NCBI RefSeq assembly: GCF_001864835.1
Contig: NZ_MJGI01000021.1
Coordinates: forward strand, 269,565-333,564
DNA from: Curtobacterium sp. MCBA15_001
GTDB taxonomy: Bacteria; Actinomycetota; Actinomycetes; Actinomycetales; Microbacteriaceae
DNA length: 64,000 bases
Reading direction: 5' to 3'
Under the pieces are notes generated by a model. The model ran no database searches and was not told the origin of the DNA. It worked only from the letters and a program-made list of their open reading frames with translations. Positions 37,118-45,734 of this stretch are shown piece by piece. Both the position numbers and the translations under genes were made by a program. Within the stretch, counting starts at the first letter, position 1; each line of letters begins with the position of its first letter.

Positions 37118-37654
37118 TCAGCGCTCCGCGTCCTCGCCGGCACGCAGCAGCGTCGGTACGAAGAGGCCGACCGCCAGCGCGAGCAGCGCGACCGCACCGG
37201 CGACGGCGAGCGCCACGCCACCCACCCGGCCAGCACCGCCGAGCACCCCGACCACCACGAACGCCACGGCCTGCACCCCGATCTGCACCACGGCGAACCG
37301 CACGGCAGCCGGCACCAGGGCACGGAGCTGCACGCGGGCGCGCCACGGGGTCCACGCCCAGACCAGACTCGTGGCCAGGACCAGGTGGGTCGCCAGGACC
37401 AGCACGGCGAGGTCCGCCCCCGACAGTCCTGCGACGGCGAGCTGCACGACGAGGAGCGCGGCGAACGGACCGCGGGGCACGAGCGCGGCGGCGACCGCGA
37501 GGCCCACCGCGACGACGAGCCACCCGTTCGCCCCGATCACGACGACCGATCCGACGACTCCTGCGACCAGGCCGAGCGCCCCGATCGTCCATGCCGGCAC
37601 CGCGGGACCGATCGTTGGGGCGCCGGCCCGCTCGGCTCGCGACCAGACGCTCAT
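37118..37654 (-). CDS. Hypothetical membrane protein of the MoxR operon
   Basis: 178 residues, four or five helices (about 25-42, 43-60, 64-88, 115-140, 144-168), Val/Ala/Gly/Leu rich, ending in a charged tail. Its start ATG 37654 overlaps the DUF58 stop by ATGA. It is the last gene of the five-gene operon; no known family. In related operons a transglutaminase-like TgpA protein often follows DUF58; this short protein may be an unrelated or reduced counterpart. Confidence 0.7.
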   Translation of the reverse strand: MSVWSRAERAGAPTIGPAVPAWTIGALGLVAGVVGSVVVIGANGWLVVAVGLAVAAALVPRGPFAALLVVQLAVAGLSGADLAVLVLATHLVLATSLVWAWTPWRARVQLRALVPAAVRFAVVQIGVQAVAFVVVGVLGGAGRVGGVALAVAGAVALLALAVGLFVPTLLRAGEDAER

Positions 37655-38979
37655 CCGGCCCGCCGTGGACGACTGAGCAGCCGCAACTGCACCGCGGGCG
37701 AGTCACCCTCACCCGTCTGCCAGTGGATCAGCTCGACACCGGTCGCCGTCATATCGGTCAGCCGGTCGTCGCGCTCGAGGGTGAGGAGCCGGAACGCCGT
37801 GCGCTCGTACTTGTCCGCCGTGCTGACGTCGGGCATCGGGAGCACGTCCACCGCGACGACCCGGTGCCCGGTGGCCGCCCACGTCATCGCCATCGACGCG
37901 GCGCGGTCGTCGAGGAAGGTCGACACCACGACCACGAGCGACGCCGCGGGCACCAGTGGCATCCGCGCCGAGGACTCCGCGTCGCCGGCCGGGGTCACCG
38001 AAGCGATCGTCGAGCGCAACCGTTCCAGGTGCCGCGTCCCGCCGCCGGGTTCGACGGAGCGCGCCGAGCCGCCCAGGTCACGGAGACCCACCCGGTCCCC
38101 GGCACCGACGTACGCGGTCGCCAGGGAGACGGCGGCCTCGCGCGCGAGGTCGAGCGACGTCGCCCCCGAAGCTCCGTGCCGGGTGCCACCCCACCCGGTG
38201 ACGTCGGTCCCGAGGTCGTCGCGTCCGTCGATGACCAGGACGACGAGCGCGTCGGCGGTGGCGAAGGACCGCCGCACGTAGAGGTCGCCCGGGCGCTCGG
38301 CTCGCCGTGCAGTGCGTCGCCAGTCGATGCGTCGGAGCCGGTCCCCGGGCGCGAACAGGGCGACGTCGCGGAACGCGCCTCCGTCGCCGGGGCGGGCGGA
38401 GTCGTGCGCGCCCGTGATGCCGGTCACGCGGTGGGGCATCGGCAGGTGCTGCATGCGCAGGTGCGGCGGCGGGACGACCGCGGCGGCGATCGGTCCGGGT
38501 TCCGGCACGGTGACCGCGGTGCCACCCCGCCCGAGCAGGGAGACGTGCGTGCGCAGGACCTCCTGTGGTCCGGAGTGCGTGACCGGGACCGTCCCGGCGA
38601 GCCGTTCCGCGCGCCGACGGTCGACCACGACGACGTGACGCCGGTCGCCCGCGACCCGGAACTCGACGGCGACGGCTTCGGCGGACGGCGGCACGGTCAC
38701 CTCGGTCCGGTAGCCGACACCACGACCCGAGTCAGCGGGCGCCAGGGTCGTCGCGACGTGGACGCGGTCTGCGCCGGGACTCCTGCGGAACCCGAGTCCG
38801 GCGGTCACCAGGACGGGCAGCGCCACCACGGCGAGCTCGGGACGCCCCGTGAGCAGACCCAGGCCGGCCAGCAGGACCCCGGCGGCGAGCCCCGCGACCA
38901 GCGCGGGACTGCGCACCCAGGTCGGCGCGATGACGGGGCCGGGCACGGGGCGGGCCGGAGCCTCGTCCGGAACGCTCAC
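37651..38979 (-). CDS. DUF58 domain protein
   Basis: 442 residues. Two helices near the N-terminus (about 20-60), then a domain with the DUF58 signature PGDRLRRIDWRRTARR (residues about 222-237) and a von Willebrand-like fold (ADALVVLVIDGRDDLGTDV). The partner of MoxR ATPases; such pairs act in envelope or cofactor assembly, but the clients are unknown. GTG 38979 overlaps the MoxR stop (GTGA). Middle of a coupled operon. Confidence 0.9.
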   Translation of the reverse strand: MSVPDEAPARPVPGPVIAPTWVRSPALVAGLAAGVLLAGLGLLTGRPELAVVALPVLVTAGLGFRRSPGADRVHVATTLAPADSGRGVGYRTEVTVPPSAEAVAVEFRVAGDRRHVVVVDRRRAERLAGTVPVTHSGPQEVLRTHVSLLGRGGTAVTVPEPGPIAAAVVPPPHLRMQHLPMPHRVTGITGAHDSARPGDGGAFRDVALFAPGDRLRRIDWRRTARRAERPGDLYVRRSFATADALVVLVIDGRDDLGTDVTGWGGTRHGASGATSLDLAREAAVSLATAYVGAGDRVGLRDLGGSARSVEPGGGTRHLERLRSTIASVTPAGDAESSARMPLVPAASLVVVVSTFLDDRAASMAMTWAATGHRVVAVDVLPMPDVSTADKYERTAFRLLTLERDDRLTDMTATGVELIHWQTGEGDSPAVQLRLLSRPRRAG

Positions 38980-40028
38980 CGCGCCTCCAGACCGGAGGCG
39001 CCGGACGCACGGGACGCACCGGACGCACCGGACGGACCAGACCCACCAGCGCCCGCGCCCACCACCGGCGGCCCCGGCACCTGCGCGACGATCTCGCGGA
39101 CGATCGCCGCCGGGTCCACACCGTTCGCCCACGCCTGCGGCGTCAACGAGATGCGGTGCGCGAGCACCGCGACCGCGGTGGTCTTGACGTCCTCCGGCGT
39201 CACGAAGTCGCGCCCGTCCATGACCGCTCGCGCCCGCCCGACGAGCATGAGCGCCTGCGCGCCGCGCGGCGACGCACCGACCTGCACGTCGCGGTGGGTC
39301 CGCGTCGCGCTCGCGAGGTCGACGCAGTACAGCGCGATGTCCTCGTCGACGTGCACGCCCTCGACGCTCGCCTGCATCCGCAGCATCTCGGCCGCGCTGA
39401 CCACGGCCGGCACCTCAGCGACCTCGTGCCGCCGGCCGACCCGGTTCAGCAGCACCCGCTGCTCGCCCTCGCGCGTCGGGTACCCGACGGACAGCCGCAC
39501 CATGAAGCGGTCGAGCTGCGCCTCCGGCAGCGCGTACGTGCCCTCGTACTCGATCGGGTTCGACGTCGCGATGACGTGGAACGGCTGGGGGAGCGGGAAG
39601 CCCTCGCCCTCGACCGTCACCTGTCCCTCGGCCATCGCCTCGAGCAGCGCCGACTGCGTCTTCGGCGACGTCCGGTTGATCTCGTCTGCCAGGAACATCC
39701 CGGTGAAGACCGGCCCCGGCCGGAACACGAACTCGGCCGTCGCCGGGGCGTAGACGAACGACCCCGTGATGTCGGCCGGCAGCAGGTCCGGCGTGCACTG
39801 CAGCCGCCGGAAGTCAAGTCCGCACGCCGCGGCCAGGCTCCGGGCCGCCAGCGTCTTGCCCAGTCCGGGCACGTCCTCGAAGAGCACGTGGCCGCCCGCC
39901 AGGATGCTCGCGAACGCGAGTGCCAGCGGTTCCCGCATCCCGACGACGACGGCGCCGACCGTGTCCAGGACGTCCCGTGCGCGCGCGGCGACGTCGGTGA
40001 CGGGCATCGGGGGATCGGAGTGGGTCAC
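38976..40028 (-). CDS. MoxR family AAA+ ATPase
   Basis: 350 residues. Walker A in EDVPGLGKT (about 52-60), Walker B in MFLADEINRTSPKTQSALLEAMAEG, sensor 1 IATSNPIEYEGTYALPEAQLDRF, and an arginine-containing C-terminal lid (SPRGAQALMLVGRARAVM). A chaperone-like ATPase acting with the downstream DUF58 protein. The last 20 residues are Gly/Ala/Ser repeats coded by four tandem 9-mers at 39001-39036. GTG 40028 overlaps the upstream membrane gene. Confidence 0.95.
   Translation of the reverse strand: MTHSDPPMPVTDVAARARDVLDTVGAVVVGMREPLALAFASILAGGHVLFEDVPGLGKTLAARSLAAACGLDFRRLQCTPDLLPADITGSFVYAPATAEFVFRPGPVFTGMFLADEINRTSPKTQSALLEAMAEGQVTVEGEGFPLPQPFHVIATSNPIEYEGTYALPEAQLDRFMVRLSVGYPTREGEQRVLLNRVGRRHEVAEVPAVVSAAEMLRMQASVEGVHVDEDIALYCVDLASATRTHRDVQVGASPRGAQALMLVGRARAVMDGRDFVTPEDVKTTAVAVLAHRISLTPQAWANGVDPAAIVREIVAQVPGPPVVGAGAGGSGPSGASGASRASGASGLEAR
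39001..39036. repeat. Four tandem 9-bp repeats in the MoxR tail
   Basis: Units CCGGACGCA, CGGGACGCA, CCGGACGCA and CCGGACGGA in a row. They encode part of the Gly/Ala/Ser tail of MoxR on the minus strand. Being multiples of three, slippage would change tail length without breaking the frame. Confidence 0.8.
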
Positions 40029-40504
40029 GGGTGCCTCTCGGTCGTGGGGGTCATGGCTTCGATGGCGCTGAGGACGGCTTGGAACCCGGCGAGGTCGAGC
40101 CCGGGCCGCCCCTCGTGCTGCAGCACCGCGACCACGGCCGGGGGCAGGACGGCCTCGATCGCACCGCGCTGCTCCGGGTCGTCCAGGTCGAGACGGTGCA
40201 GCGTCCAGAGACGGCGCCGGGCGACCGCGCGGACGCGGCCGAGCGCGCGCTCCGGCACGCCACCACGGGACCGCAATGCCCAGGCCGCCTCGGACAGCTC
40301 ACGTCGGGCGCCGGGTGCGGACCGGACGGGAGGCACGGGCCAGGTCACCGGGGCACCCTCACGGATCGCGGTCCACGTCACCCCCACCGCGGTGACGACA
40401 CCACCGACCGCGAGCGACTGCACGACGCCCACGCCGAAGAACCAACTCACCCCGGCCGCGACCACGGCGAGCACGAGGACACCGATCACGGCACCCCGGT
40501 TCAC
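40025..40504 (-). CDS. Hypothetical membrane protein of the MoxR operon
   Basis: 159 residues. Two helices at the N-terminus (about 5-22 and 28-45), then a charged helical domain (ARRELSEAAWALRSRGGVPERALGRVRAVARRRLWTLHRLDL) with Arg-rich surface. GTG 40504 overlaps the stop of the DUF4129 gene and its own stop overlaps MoxR. Family not recognised; by position, likely a membrane component of the MoxR/DUF58 system. Confidence 0.75.
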   Translation of the reverse strand: MNRGAVIGVLVLAVVAAGVSWFFGVGVVQSLAVGGVVTAVGVTWTAIREGAPVTWPVPPVRSAPGARRELSEAAWALRSRGGVPERALGRVRAVARRRLWTLHRLDLDDPEQRGAIEAVLPPAVVAVLQHEGRPGLDLAGFQAVLSAIEAMTPTTERHP

Positions 40505-41232
40505 GGTCGACCCGTCGGGCTCGCGGCCCACTGCCGCTCCAGCGTCTGCAGCGCGCCACGGACGGCCTCGACGTCCGCCGTCGTCGCGGGCACGCCGCCG
40601 AACCGCACCGCCAGGTAGCAGCGACGGAGCGTCGCGAGCGCGGTCTCGTCCACGTCGAGCTGCCGGAGGATCCGCGTGGTGAACTCCGTCGGCGTCTCCG
40701 CTGCGCCTCGGCGGAAGCCGGCGTCCTCGGCCGACTCCTGCAGCCCGAGCCACGCTGCCGTGACCGCATCGGACGGGTCGCGCTCGGTGCCCAGCATGTC
40801 GAGCGCCCGGCCGAGCCCGCGGCGGAGGTGCCGCAGACCGACCTCGACCGAGGGGTCCGTCGTCACCTCGACCGCCAGCCCCGGGACGTCGATGTCCCCC
40901 CGGCGCGCTGGTCGTCGGTTGCGGAGGAACCACACGATCGCGAGCACCATGACCGCGACGACGACCACGATCGCCACGACGAGCAGCCACGTGGTGTCGA
41001 CGTGTCGGGCATCGCCTGCCGCGGGCGGCTGTGGTGCGACCGTGGTGGGTGCGGTGGCGCGTTGCTCCTGCGGGGGCCGGGTGGCCTGGGCGATCGGCGC
41101 GGACCAGCGGGCACCGGTCAGGACCGGGCGTGCTCCGAGTCCGGCAGCGACGACGACGAGGGTGCCGAGGGCGAAGGTGGCGATCGCGACGACGGGGAGG
41201 CCGCTGCGGTGCGGACCGTCGTCGTTCGCCAT
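40501..41232 (-). CDS. DUF4129 domain protein
   Basis: 243 residues. Helices at about 15-35 and 82-105, then a cytoplasmic domain (about 140-235) with the DUF4129 pattern AAWLGLQESAEDAGFRRGAAETPTEFTTRILRQL and CYLAVRFGGVPATTADVEAVRGAL. DUF4129 genes accompany MoxR, DUF58 and transglutaminase-like genes in actinobacteria. ATG 41232 is the first gene of the operon; each of the next four genes overlaps its predecessor by 4 bp. Confidence 0.9.
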   Translation of the reverse strand: MANDDGPHRSGLPVVAIATFALGTLVVVAAGLGARPVLTGARWSAPIAQATRPPQEQRATAPTTVAPQPPAAGDARHVDTTWLLVVAIVVVVAVMVLAIVWFLRNRRPARRGDIDVPGLAVEVTTDPSVEVGLRHLRRGLGRALDMLGTERDPSDAVTAAWLGLQESAEDAGFRRGAAETPTEFTTRILRQLDVDETALATLRRCYLAVRFGGVPATTADVEAVRGALQTLERQWAASPTGRP

Positions 41233-41392
41233 GTCGTCACGCTACCCCGGTCTGCCAAGTGATCGAGGTGATCCGATTCGACAACGGCGGAGAACCACCA
41301 GCCCTGATCGCTCCTTCTCGTCACTCTGGGCGCTTTGACCGAGTTTGATGAGTTTCTACATCTGATCGAGCGTCCCACTACAAGGGTGTAAT

Positions 41393-42994
41393 TCAGTCAA
41401 ACGCGGAGTACCGCGCGCCTCGTCTCACGCCCGTCCGCAGCAGCTGTCCTGTCGTGACCAACTGATTCAGGAGCTTCGTGGCCTCCAGGCCAGTGAGGCC
41501 TGTGATCTGTCGGACGTCCGCGTTGACGATGTCTCGTTCTCGCGCAGCCTCCAGGACCATTTGAGCGAGCTCTTGTTGCGAGAGTCGGTATGCGGCTGGG
41601 GTGGTGAGACGAGGGTGCAGGCTGTACCGGGCAGCACTTCGCTGGCCTGTCTGGCTGAGCAGCTGCCGGTCCCGCAAGCCTTGAAGCACCGCGCGCGCTT
41701 CAGTTGAGTCGGTGGTCCCCAGTAGGTCACGCGCGAGTGCGTTCGTGAGCGCTTCGCCTCGAGCGGCATGGATCATGATGAGTCGTTCATGCGGCTCGAC
41801 CGCATAGGTGCGCTCGAGCTCGCTGATCCACCCTCGCTCCCGCTCGGTTATCGGTCCGCGAAGTGGAAGCGTCACGGTGACGAAGGTTCCAGAGTCCTCG
41901 AAAGCCGGGGCATCCAGGAGAGCGTCTCGCATCGAGTCCTGCATCACGTCGATTCCGCGCCCGGCATCCTCGGCGAGAGAAAGAGATCGCAACACTTCGA
42001 TGATGATGGGATTGCGGGCAGACTGGGCAGCACGCATCGTCTCGACAGTCACCGGCTCCGGAAGACCGCCGGGGGACCGAACGACCACGCGGTCTTCCCG
42101 GAGCTCGACGATCGTCGCCGAACGGTCGTGCTCGTAGCTCCGGTGGGCGACGGCATTGGCCACCGCTTCGCGGACGACGACCTCTGGCAACCGCGGCAGG
42201 TCATACCGATACACACCACTGACTATCAGATCGGTGCCAAGTTCATCGCTGATGAAACGCGAGGCGTCGCGAACCTGATCATGCAGTGGCCCGTCGAAGA
42301 CTTGCCGTCGGTCGTAGTTCACGCCCTCCCCGCGATAGCGCCTCACCTCGATGACGCACTTCCTCAGTTCGAGACTGTCCCCTGGGCGAGTGAGCAACAG
42401 CGCTCCCGCGACCGTGAGACGGTCCTCGCGCGCGAGGCCCCTCTCACGGAGACGATCAGACAAGTGGCCGTCGGTCATCGACCACCCCTTTGCCGAACCA
42501 ACCTCCTCGAGGAGTTCGCGATCCGCCTGCTCGATGAGGACGCGTGAGGGGACGCTCTCAAATCGCTGCAGGGCACGGCTGCTGATGAACGAGAAAAGCT
42601 CCGTTCCGAGCAGCGCGTGATTGCGGGGCCCGCGCCGGACGAGAACTCGTCCATTGCTGGTCTGAGCGAAGCCCTCCGCGCGCTTGGCCACCTGAACTGC
42701 GACCAGGTGCTGCGACCCTACTTCGATCTGGGAGATCGAATATCGACCAAGTTCGTGACATGCAAGCAGAGCCTGGTTGAGCTGCTCGTTCGTACCTTGA
42801 TCAAGTCGCCGCCCGGCTATATTCCCGTTGTCATCCAGCCCCACGAAGATGACTCCCCCGTTGGTGTTGGAGAGTGCCACTGCGGCTTCACCGATCGGGT
42901 TGACTCCAGTCCCTGATTTGAACTCCACCTCGGTCGTCTCGACGGGGAACGCGTGACGGAACGATCCAGGCGTGTACGAGTCAAGGAGGTCCAT
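41393..42994 (-). CDS. AlbA_2 (Schlafen-like) and HATPase domain regulator
   Basis: 533 residues. Residues about 20-135 are an AlbA_2 putative DNA-binding domain (ETTEVEFKSG, ALSNTNGGVIFVGLDDNG, VLVRRGPRNHAL). Residues about 255-385 match a GHKL-type ATPase region (EVVVREAVANAVAHRSYEHD, VVRSPGGLPEPV, AEDAGRGIDVM). The C-terminus is two winged helices (about 400-533). This class occurs as transcription regulators or defence-related ATPases. Base composition is visibly AT-richer than neighbours, with an A-rich run at 43034-43058, and it splits the MoxR operon from dnaB, so transfer is likely. The promoter at 42994-43033 suggests a near-leaderless message from ATG 42994. Confidence 0.82.
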   Translation of the reverse strand: MDLLDSYTPGSFRHAFPVETTEVEFKSGTGVNPIGEAAVALSNTNGGVIFVGLDDNGNIAGRRLDQGTNEQLNQALLACHELGRYSISQIEVGSQHLVAVQVAKRAEGFAQTSNGRVLVRRGPRNHALLGTELFSFISSRALQRFESVPSRVLIEQADRELLEEVGSAKGWSMTDGHLSDRLRERGLAREDRLTVAGALLLTRPGDSLELRKCVIEVRRYRGEGVNYDRRQVFDGPLHDQVRDASRFISDELGTDLIVSGVYRYDLPRLPEVVVREAVANAVAHRSYEHDRSATIVELREDRVVVRSPGGLPEPVTVETMRAAQSARNPIIIEVLRSLSLAEDAGRGIDVMQDSMRDALLDAPAFEDSGTFVTVTLPLRGPITERERGWISELERTYAVEPHERLIMIHAARGEALTNALARDLLGTTDSTEARAVLQGLRDRQLLSQTGQRSAARYSLHPRLTTPAAYRLSQQELAQMVLEAARERDIVNADVRQITGLTGLEATKLLNQLVTTGQLLRTGVRRGARYSAFD

Positions 42995-43033
42995 GGTGCC
43001 ATCATACACTTTGACCGTCTTAACACACAAGAC
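42994..43033 (-). promoter_or_regulatory. Promoter and palindromic operator candidate of the AlbA_2 gene
   Basis: On the minus strand TTGTGT (43025-43030) and a perfect-looking TATGAT (43001-43006) are 18 bp apart, placing transcription start near the ATG at 42994. The palindrome GTCTT-N7-AAGAC at 43017-43033 covers the -35, so a repressor (possibly the gene product) could block it. Confidence 0.55.
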
Positions 43034-43056
43034 GCGTAAAAAACTAAATAAACAAA

Positions 43057-44445
43057 TTACTGCGGCATGTCCACGAACCGCGAGAACATCCCGTGGAACG
43101 CCACCGTGATCGTGTCCGTCGGCCCGTTGCGGTGCTTCGCCACGATCAGGTCCGCCTCACCCTGGCGCGGGTTGTCCTTCTCGTACGCGGACTCACGGTG
43201 CAGCAGGATCACCATGTCGGCGTCTTGCTCGATCGACCCGGACTCACGCAGGTCGGAGATCATCGGCTTCTTGTCGGCACGCTGCTCGGGGCCACGGTTC
43301 AGCTGCGACAGCGCGATGACCGGCACCTGGAGCTCCTTGGCCATGAGCTTGAGCGCACGCGAGAACTCGGACACCTCTTGCTGGCGGCTCTCGACCTTCT
43401 TGCCCGAGGTCATCAGCTGCAGGTAGTCGATGACCACGAGCTTGAGGTTGTGCTGCTGCTTGAGACGACGGCACTTCGCACGGATCTCGACCAGCGTCAT
43501 GTTGGGGGAGTCGTCGATGAAGAACGGGGCGTCGTTGATGCGTCCGCGTGTCTGGGCGATGGTGGTCCAGTCACGGGAGTCGACGGTGCCCTTGCGCATG
43601 TTCTGCAGCGGCACGCTGGTCTCGGCGGACAGCAGACGCATCGCGATCTCGGCGCGACCCATCTCGAGCGAGAAGAACGCGGCGGTCTGGTCGTGCTTGA
43701 CGGCGGCGGCGCGACACAGGTCGAGTGCCAGGGTCGACTTGCCGAGCGCGGGGCGCGCGGCGATGATGATCAGCTGCCCGGGGTGGAAGCCGTTCGTCAG
43801 GCCGTCGAGCTGGGCGAAGCCGGTCGGCACGCCGGTCATCTGCCCGTCGCGGCCCTTCGCGGCCTCGATCTCGTCGATGGCGGCGGAGATCGCCTCGGTG
43901 AGGGGGACGTAGTCCTCGGTCTGCACACCACCGGCGACGTTGTAGACCTCCGCCTGGGCGCTGTTGACCAGGTCGGTGACCTCACCCTCGGACGCGTAGC
44001 CCATCTGCACGATGCGGGTCCCGGCGTCGACCAGGCGGCGCAGCACGGCCTTCTCGGCGACGATCGCCGCGTAGTACCCGGCGTTGGCCGCCGTCGGCAC
44101 CATGCTCGTGACGCTGTGCAGGTACTCGGCGCCGCCGGCCCGTGACAGCAGCCCGGTCTTGGTCAGCTCGTCGGTGACGGCGATGACGTCGGTGGGCTCA
44201 CCGTGCGAGTACAGCGACAGGATCGCGTCGAAGATGACCTCGTGCTTCGGGATGTAGAAGTCGACGCCGCGAGCGGTCTCGATCACGTCGGCGACGGCGT
44301 CCTTCGACAGGAGCATGCCGCCGATCGTGGACTGCTCGGCCAGCAGGTCGTGCGGGGGCGTGCGCTCCATGCCGCCGCGATCGCCGTAGTTGCCACCGCG
44401 CTCCGCGTAGTCCTGCGGTGCCGGGTCAAGATGTGCGATCGACAC
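43057..44445 (-). CDS. dnaB: Replicative DNA helicase DnaB
   Basis: 462-residue hexameric helicase that unwinds DNA at the fork. N-terminal DnaB domain at about 30-135 (PPHDLLAEQSTIGGMLLSKDAVADVIE), RecA-like domain from about 200 with Walker A ARPALGKST (230-238), Walker B LKLVVIDYLQLM, and the RESGSIEQDADMVILLHRE block. No intein. GTG 44445 is chosen since AAGGAG lies 5 nt upstream; upstream frame is not conserved. A cluster of DnaA-box-like sites lies upstream. Confidence 0.97.
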   Translation of the reverse strand: MSIAHLDPAPQDYAERGGNYGDRGGMERTPPHDLLAEQSTIGGMLLSKDAVADVIETARGVDFYIPKHEVIFDAILSLYSHGEPTDVIAVTDELTKTGLLSRAGGAEYLHSVTSMVPTAANAGYYAAIVAEKAVLRRLVDAGTRIVQMGYASEGEVTDLVNSAQAEVYNVAGGVQTEDYVPLTEAISAAIDEIEAAKGRDGQMTGVPTGFAQLDGLTNGFHPGQLIIIAARPALGKSTLALDLCRAAAVKHDQTAAFFSLEMGRAEIAMRLLSAETSVPLQNMRKGTVDSRDWTTIAQTRGRINDAPFFIDDSPNMTLVEIRAKCRRLKQQHNLKLVVIDYLQLMTSGKKVESRQQEVSEFSRALKLMAKELQVPVIALSQLNRGPEQRADKKPMISDLRESGSIEQDADMVILLHRESAYEKDNPRQGEADLIVAKHRNGPTDTITVAFHGMFSRFVDMPQ

Positions 44446-44534
44446 ACGTGCTCCTTCAGTTCCAGCGGCCACCCGATCGAGCCGGGACCAGCCAGTTCTA
44501 CCCCGAGCGACCGACATCCCCTGGTCGCTGGGCC

Positions 44535-44714
44535 AAGCTACGGGTACGAAGTTATCCCCACAAAACGCCCCTGTGGAAAACCCTGTGGAGGACTCGGGGA
44601 ACACGCCGGAGCGGTGTGTGGAGTTCTGTGGACAGCGCTGTGGAAACAGGCGTCGAAGAACATACGTTCGACCGCTTGACCTGGGGTTTTCCTTTCCACA
44701 CTGTGTGTGGACAA
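44535..44714. promoter_or_regulatory. dnaB promoter candidate with DnaA-box cluster
   Basis: Minus-strand TTGTGG (44558-44563) and TAGCTT (44535-44540), 17 bp apart, form a promoter candidate for dnaB. DnaA-like 9-mers surround it: TTATCCCCA (44552, plus), TTTTCCACA (44572-44580, minus), CTGTCCACA (44627-44635), GTTTCCACA (44639-44647), CTTTCCACA (44692-44700, plus) and TTGTCCACA (44706-44714, minus). The first overlaps the promoter spacer. Confidence 0.55.
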
Positions 44715-44840
44715 CTGGGCTTCAATGTGCGCTTGAAGGTTCCGGATTTGACGTTACAGATGTGTGAAACGACTTGACAAACGCGCCTCCGGCGGGAGGT
44801 TTCCCGGCTGGTTCCCAGGCAGTCCGGACGGCGCCGGAGC

Positions 44841-44899
44841 GGTAACCGGCCGAGCCAGCGCACCGACGTCCATCAGGTGACCGGTCGAGCCAACGCACG
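44841..44899. repeat. Two 24-bp imperfect direct repeats
   Basis: Units at 44841-44864 and 44876-44899 share GGTxACCGGxCGAGCCAxCGCAC, 35 bp apart. They lie downstream of rplI (minus strand), beyond its terminator hairpin. Function unknown. Confidence 0.55.
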
Positions 44900-44911
44900 C
44901 CCCGGGAACGA

Positions 44912-44950
44912 CGGAAGGCGGGCCTCCCGAGATGGGAGACCCGCCTTCCG
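44912..44950 (-). terminator. rplI operon terminator hairpin
   Basis: 44912-44928 pairs with 44934-44950 (17 bp, one mismatch, 5-nt loop), 15 bp downstream of the rplI stop on the minus strand. Confidence 0.75.
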
Positions 44951-44965
44951 ACGGAAGTGGCAGCC

Positions 44966-45418
44966 TTACTTGGCGGCGACGACCTTGAGCGAGATCACGG
45001 CAGTGATGTCCTCGCGCAGACGGACGGTGGCCTCGTGGTCACCGACGGTCTTGATGGTCGCGGGGACCTCGACCTTGCGCTTGTCGAGCGAGCCGACACC
45101 CTGGGCCTGGACGGCCTCGGCGACGTCCGCCGGACGGACGGAACCGAAGAGGCGCCCGTCCTTGCCGGCCTTGACGGTCAGCTGGATGGTCGCGTTCTCG
45201 AGCTTCATCTTGAGGTCCTGGGCCTCTTCGATGGTGGCGAGCTCGCGCGCGGCACGGCCGGCACGGATTGCCTCGACCTGCTTCTCGCCGCCCTTGGACC
45301 ACGCGACAGCGAAGCCCTGGGGGACGAGGTAGTTGCGGGCGTAGCCGTTCTTGACGTCGACGACGTCACCGGCGGAGCCGAGGCCAGAGACCTCGTGCGT
45401 GAGGATGAGCTTGGACAT
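44966..45418 (-). CDS. rplI: 50S ribosomal protein L9
   Basis: 150 residues, the usual length. N-terminal rRNA-binding domain with [38 protein letters not shown] (1-38), central helix, and C-terminal domain with [19 protein letters not shown]. Last gene of the rpsF-ssb-rpsR-rplI operon, 14 bp after rpsR. Part of the large ribosomal subunit. Confidence 0.98.
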   Translation of the reverse strand: MSKLILTHEVSGLGSAGDVVDVKNGYARNYLVPQGFAVAWSKGGEKQVEAIRAGRAARELATIEEAQDLKMKLENATIQLTVKAGKDGRLFGSVRPADVAEAVQAQGVGSLDKRKVEVPATIKTVGDHEATVRLREDITAVISLKVVAAK

Positions 45419-45432
45419 GGTGATCCTCCGGA

Positions 45433-45690
45433 TCAGCGGCCGGAGCCGGCGTAGGGGAGGAGCGCCATCTCACGGGCGTTCTTCACGGCACGGGCGATGA
45501 GGCGCTGCTCCTGGACGGAAACGCCGGTGATGCGACGGGCGCGGATCTTCCCACGCTCCGAGATGAACTTGCGCAGGGTCGCGACGTCCTTGTAGTCGAT
45601 GACGCCGACCTTGATCGACTTCGCGGGAGCGGCGTTCTTGCCGCCCTTGCCGCGAGGCTTCCGGCGGTCGCCGGTGCTCTTTCCAGCCAT
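45433..45690 (-). CDS. rpsR: 30S ribosomal protein S18
   Basis: 85 residues. Basic glycine-rich N-terminus ([15 protein letters not shown]) then the S18 core: [50 protein letters not shown]. It pairs with S6 on the platform of the small subunit. No zinc-type cysteines, so it is the C-minus form. Third gene of the S6 operon. Confidence 0.98.
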   Translation of the reverse strand: MAGKSTGDRRKPRGKGGKNAAPAKSIKVGVIDYKDVATLRKFISERGKIRARRITGVSVQEQRLIARAVKNAREMALLPYAGSGR

Positions 45691-45734
45691 GATTTTTCCT
45701 TAGGAGAAGAAGAAGTGTTGTGTCCGCGGACGGA

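Larger units (their letters stand above)
44446..44965. other. 520-bp dnaB-rplI intergenic region
   Basis: No gene is seen. It holds a dnaB promoter candidate and DnaA-box cluster (44535-44714), an AT-richer stretch (44650-44780), two 24-bp direct repeats (44841-44899) and the rplI terminator hairpin (44912-44950). This is the longest gene-free stretch of the window. Confidence 0.7.

Noticed and set aside
41233..43058. Insertion sequence or integron around the AlbA_2 gene
   Set aside because: No transposase, integrase, terminal inverted repeats or target duplication are visible; only composition suggests transfer.
44418..44777. Plus-strand frame upstream of dnaB
   Set aside because: It starts in dnaB antisense and runs through the DnaA-box region with no start signal and a Cys/Trp-rich random translation.
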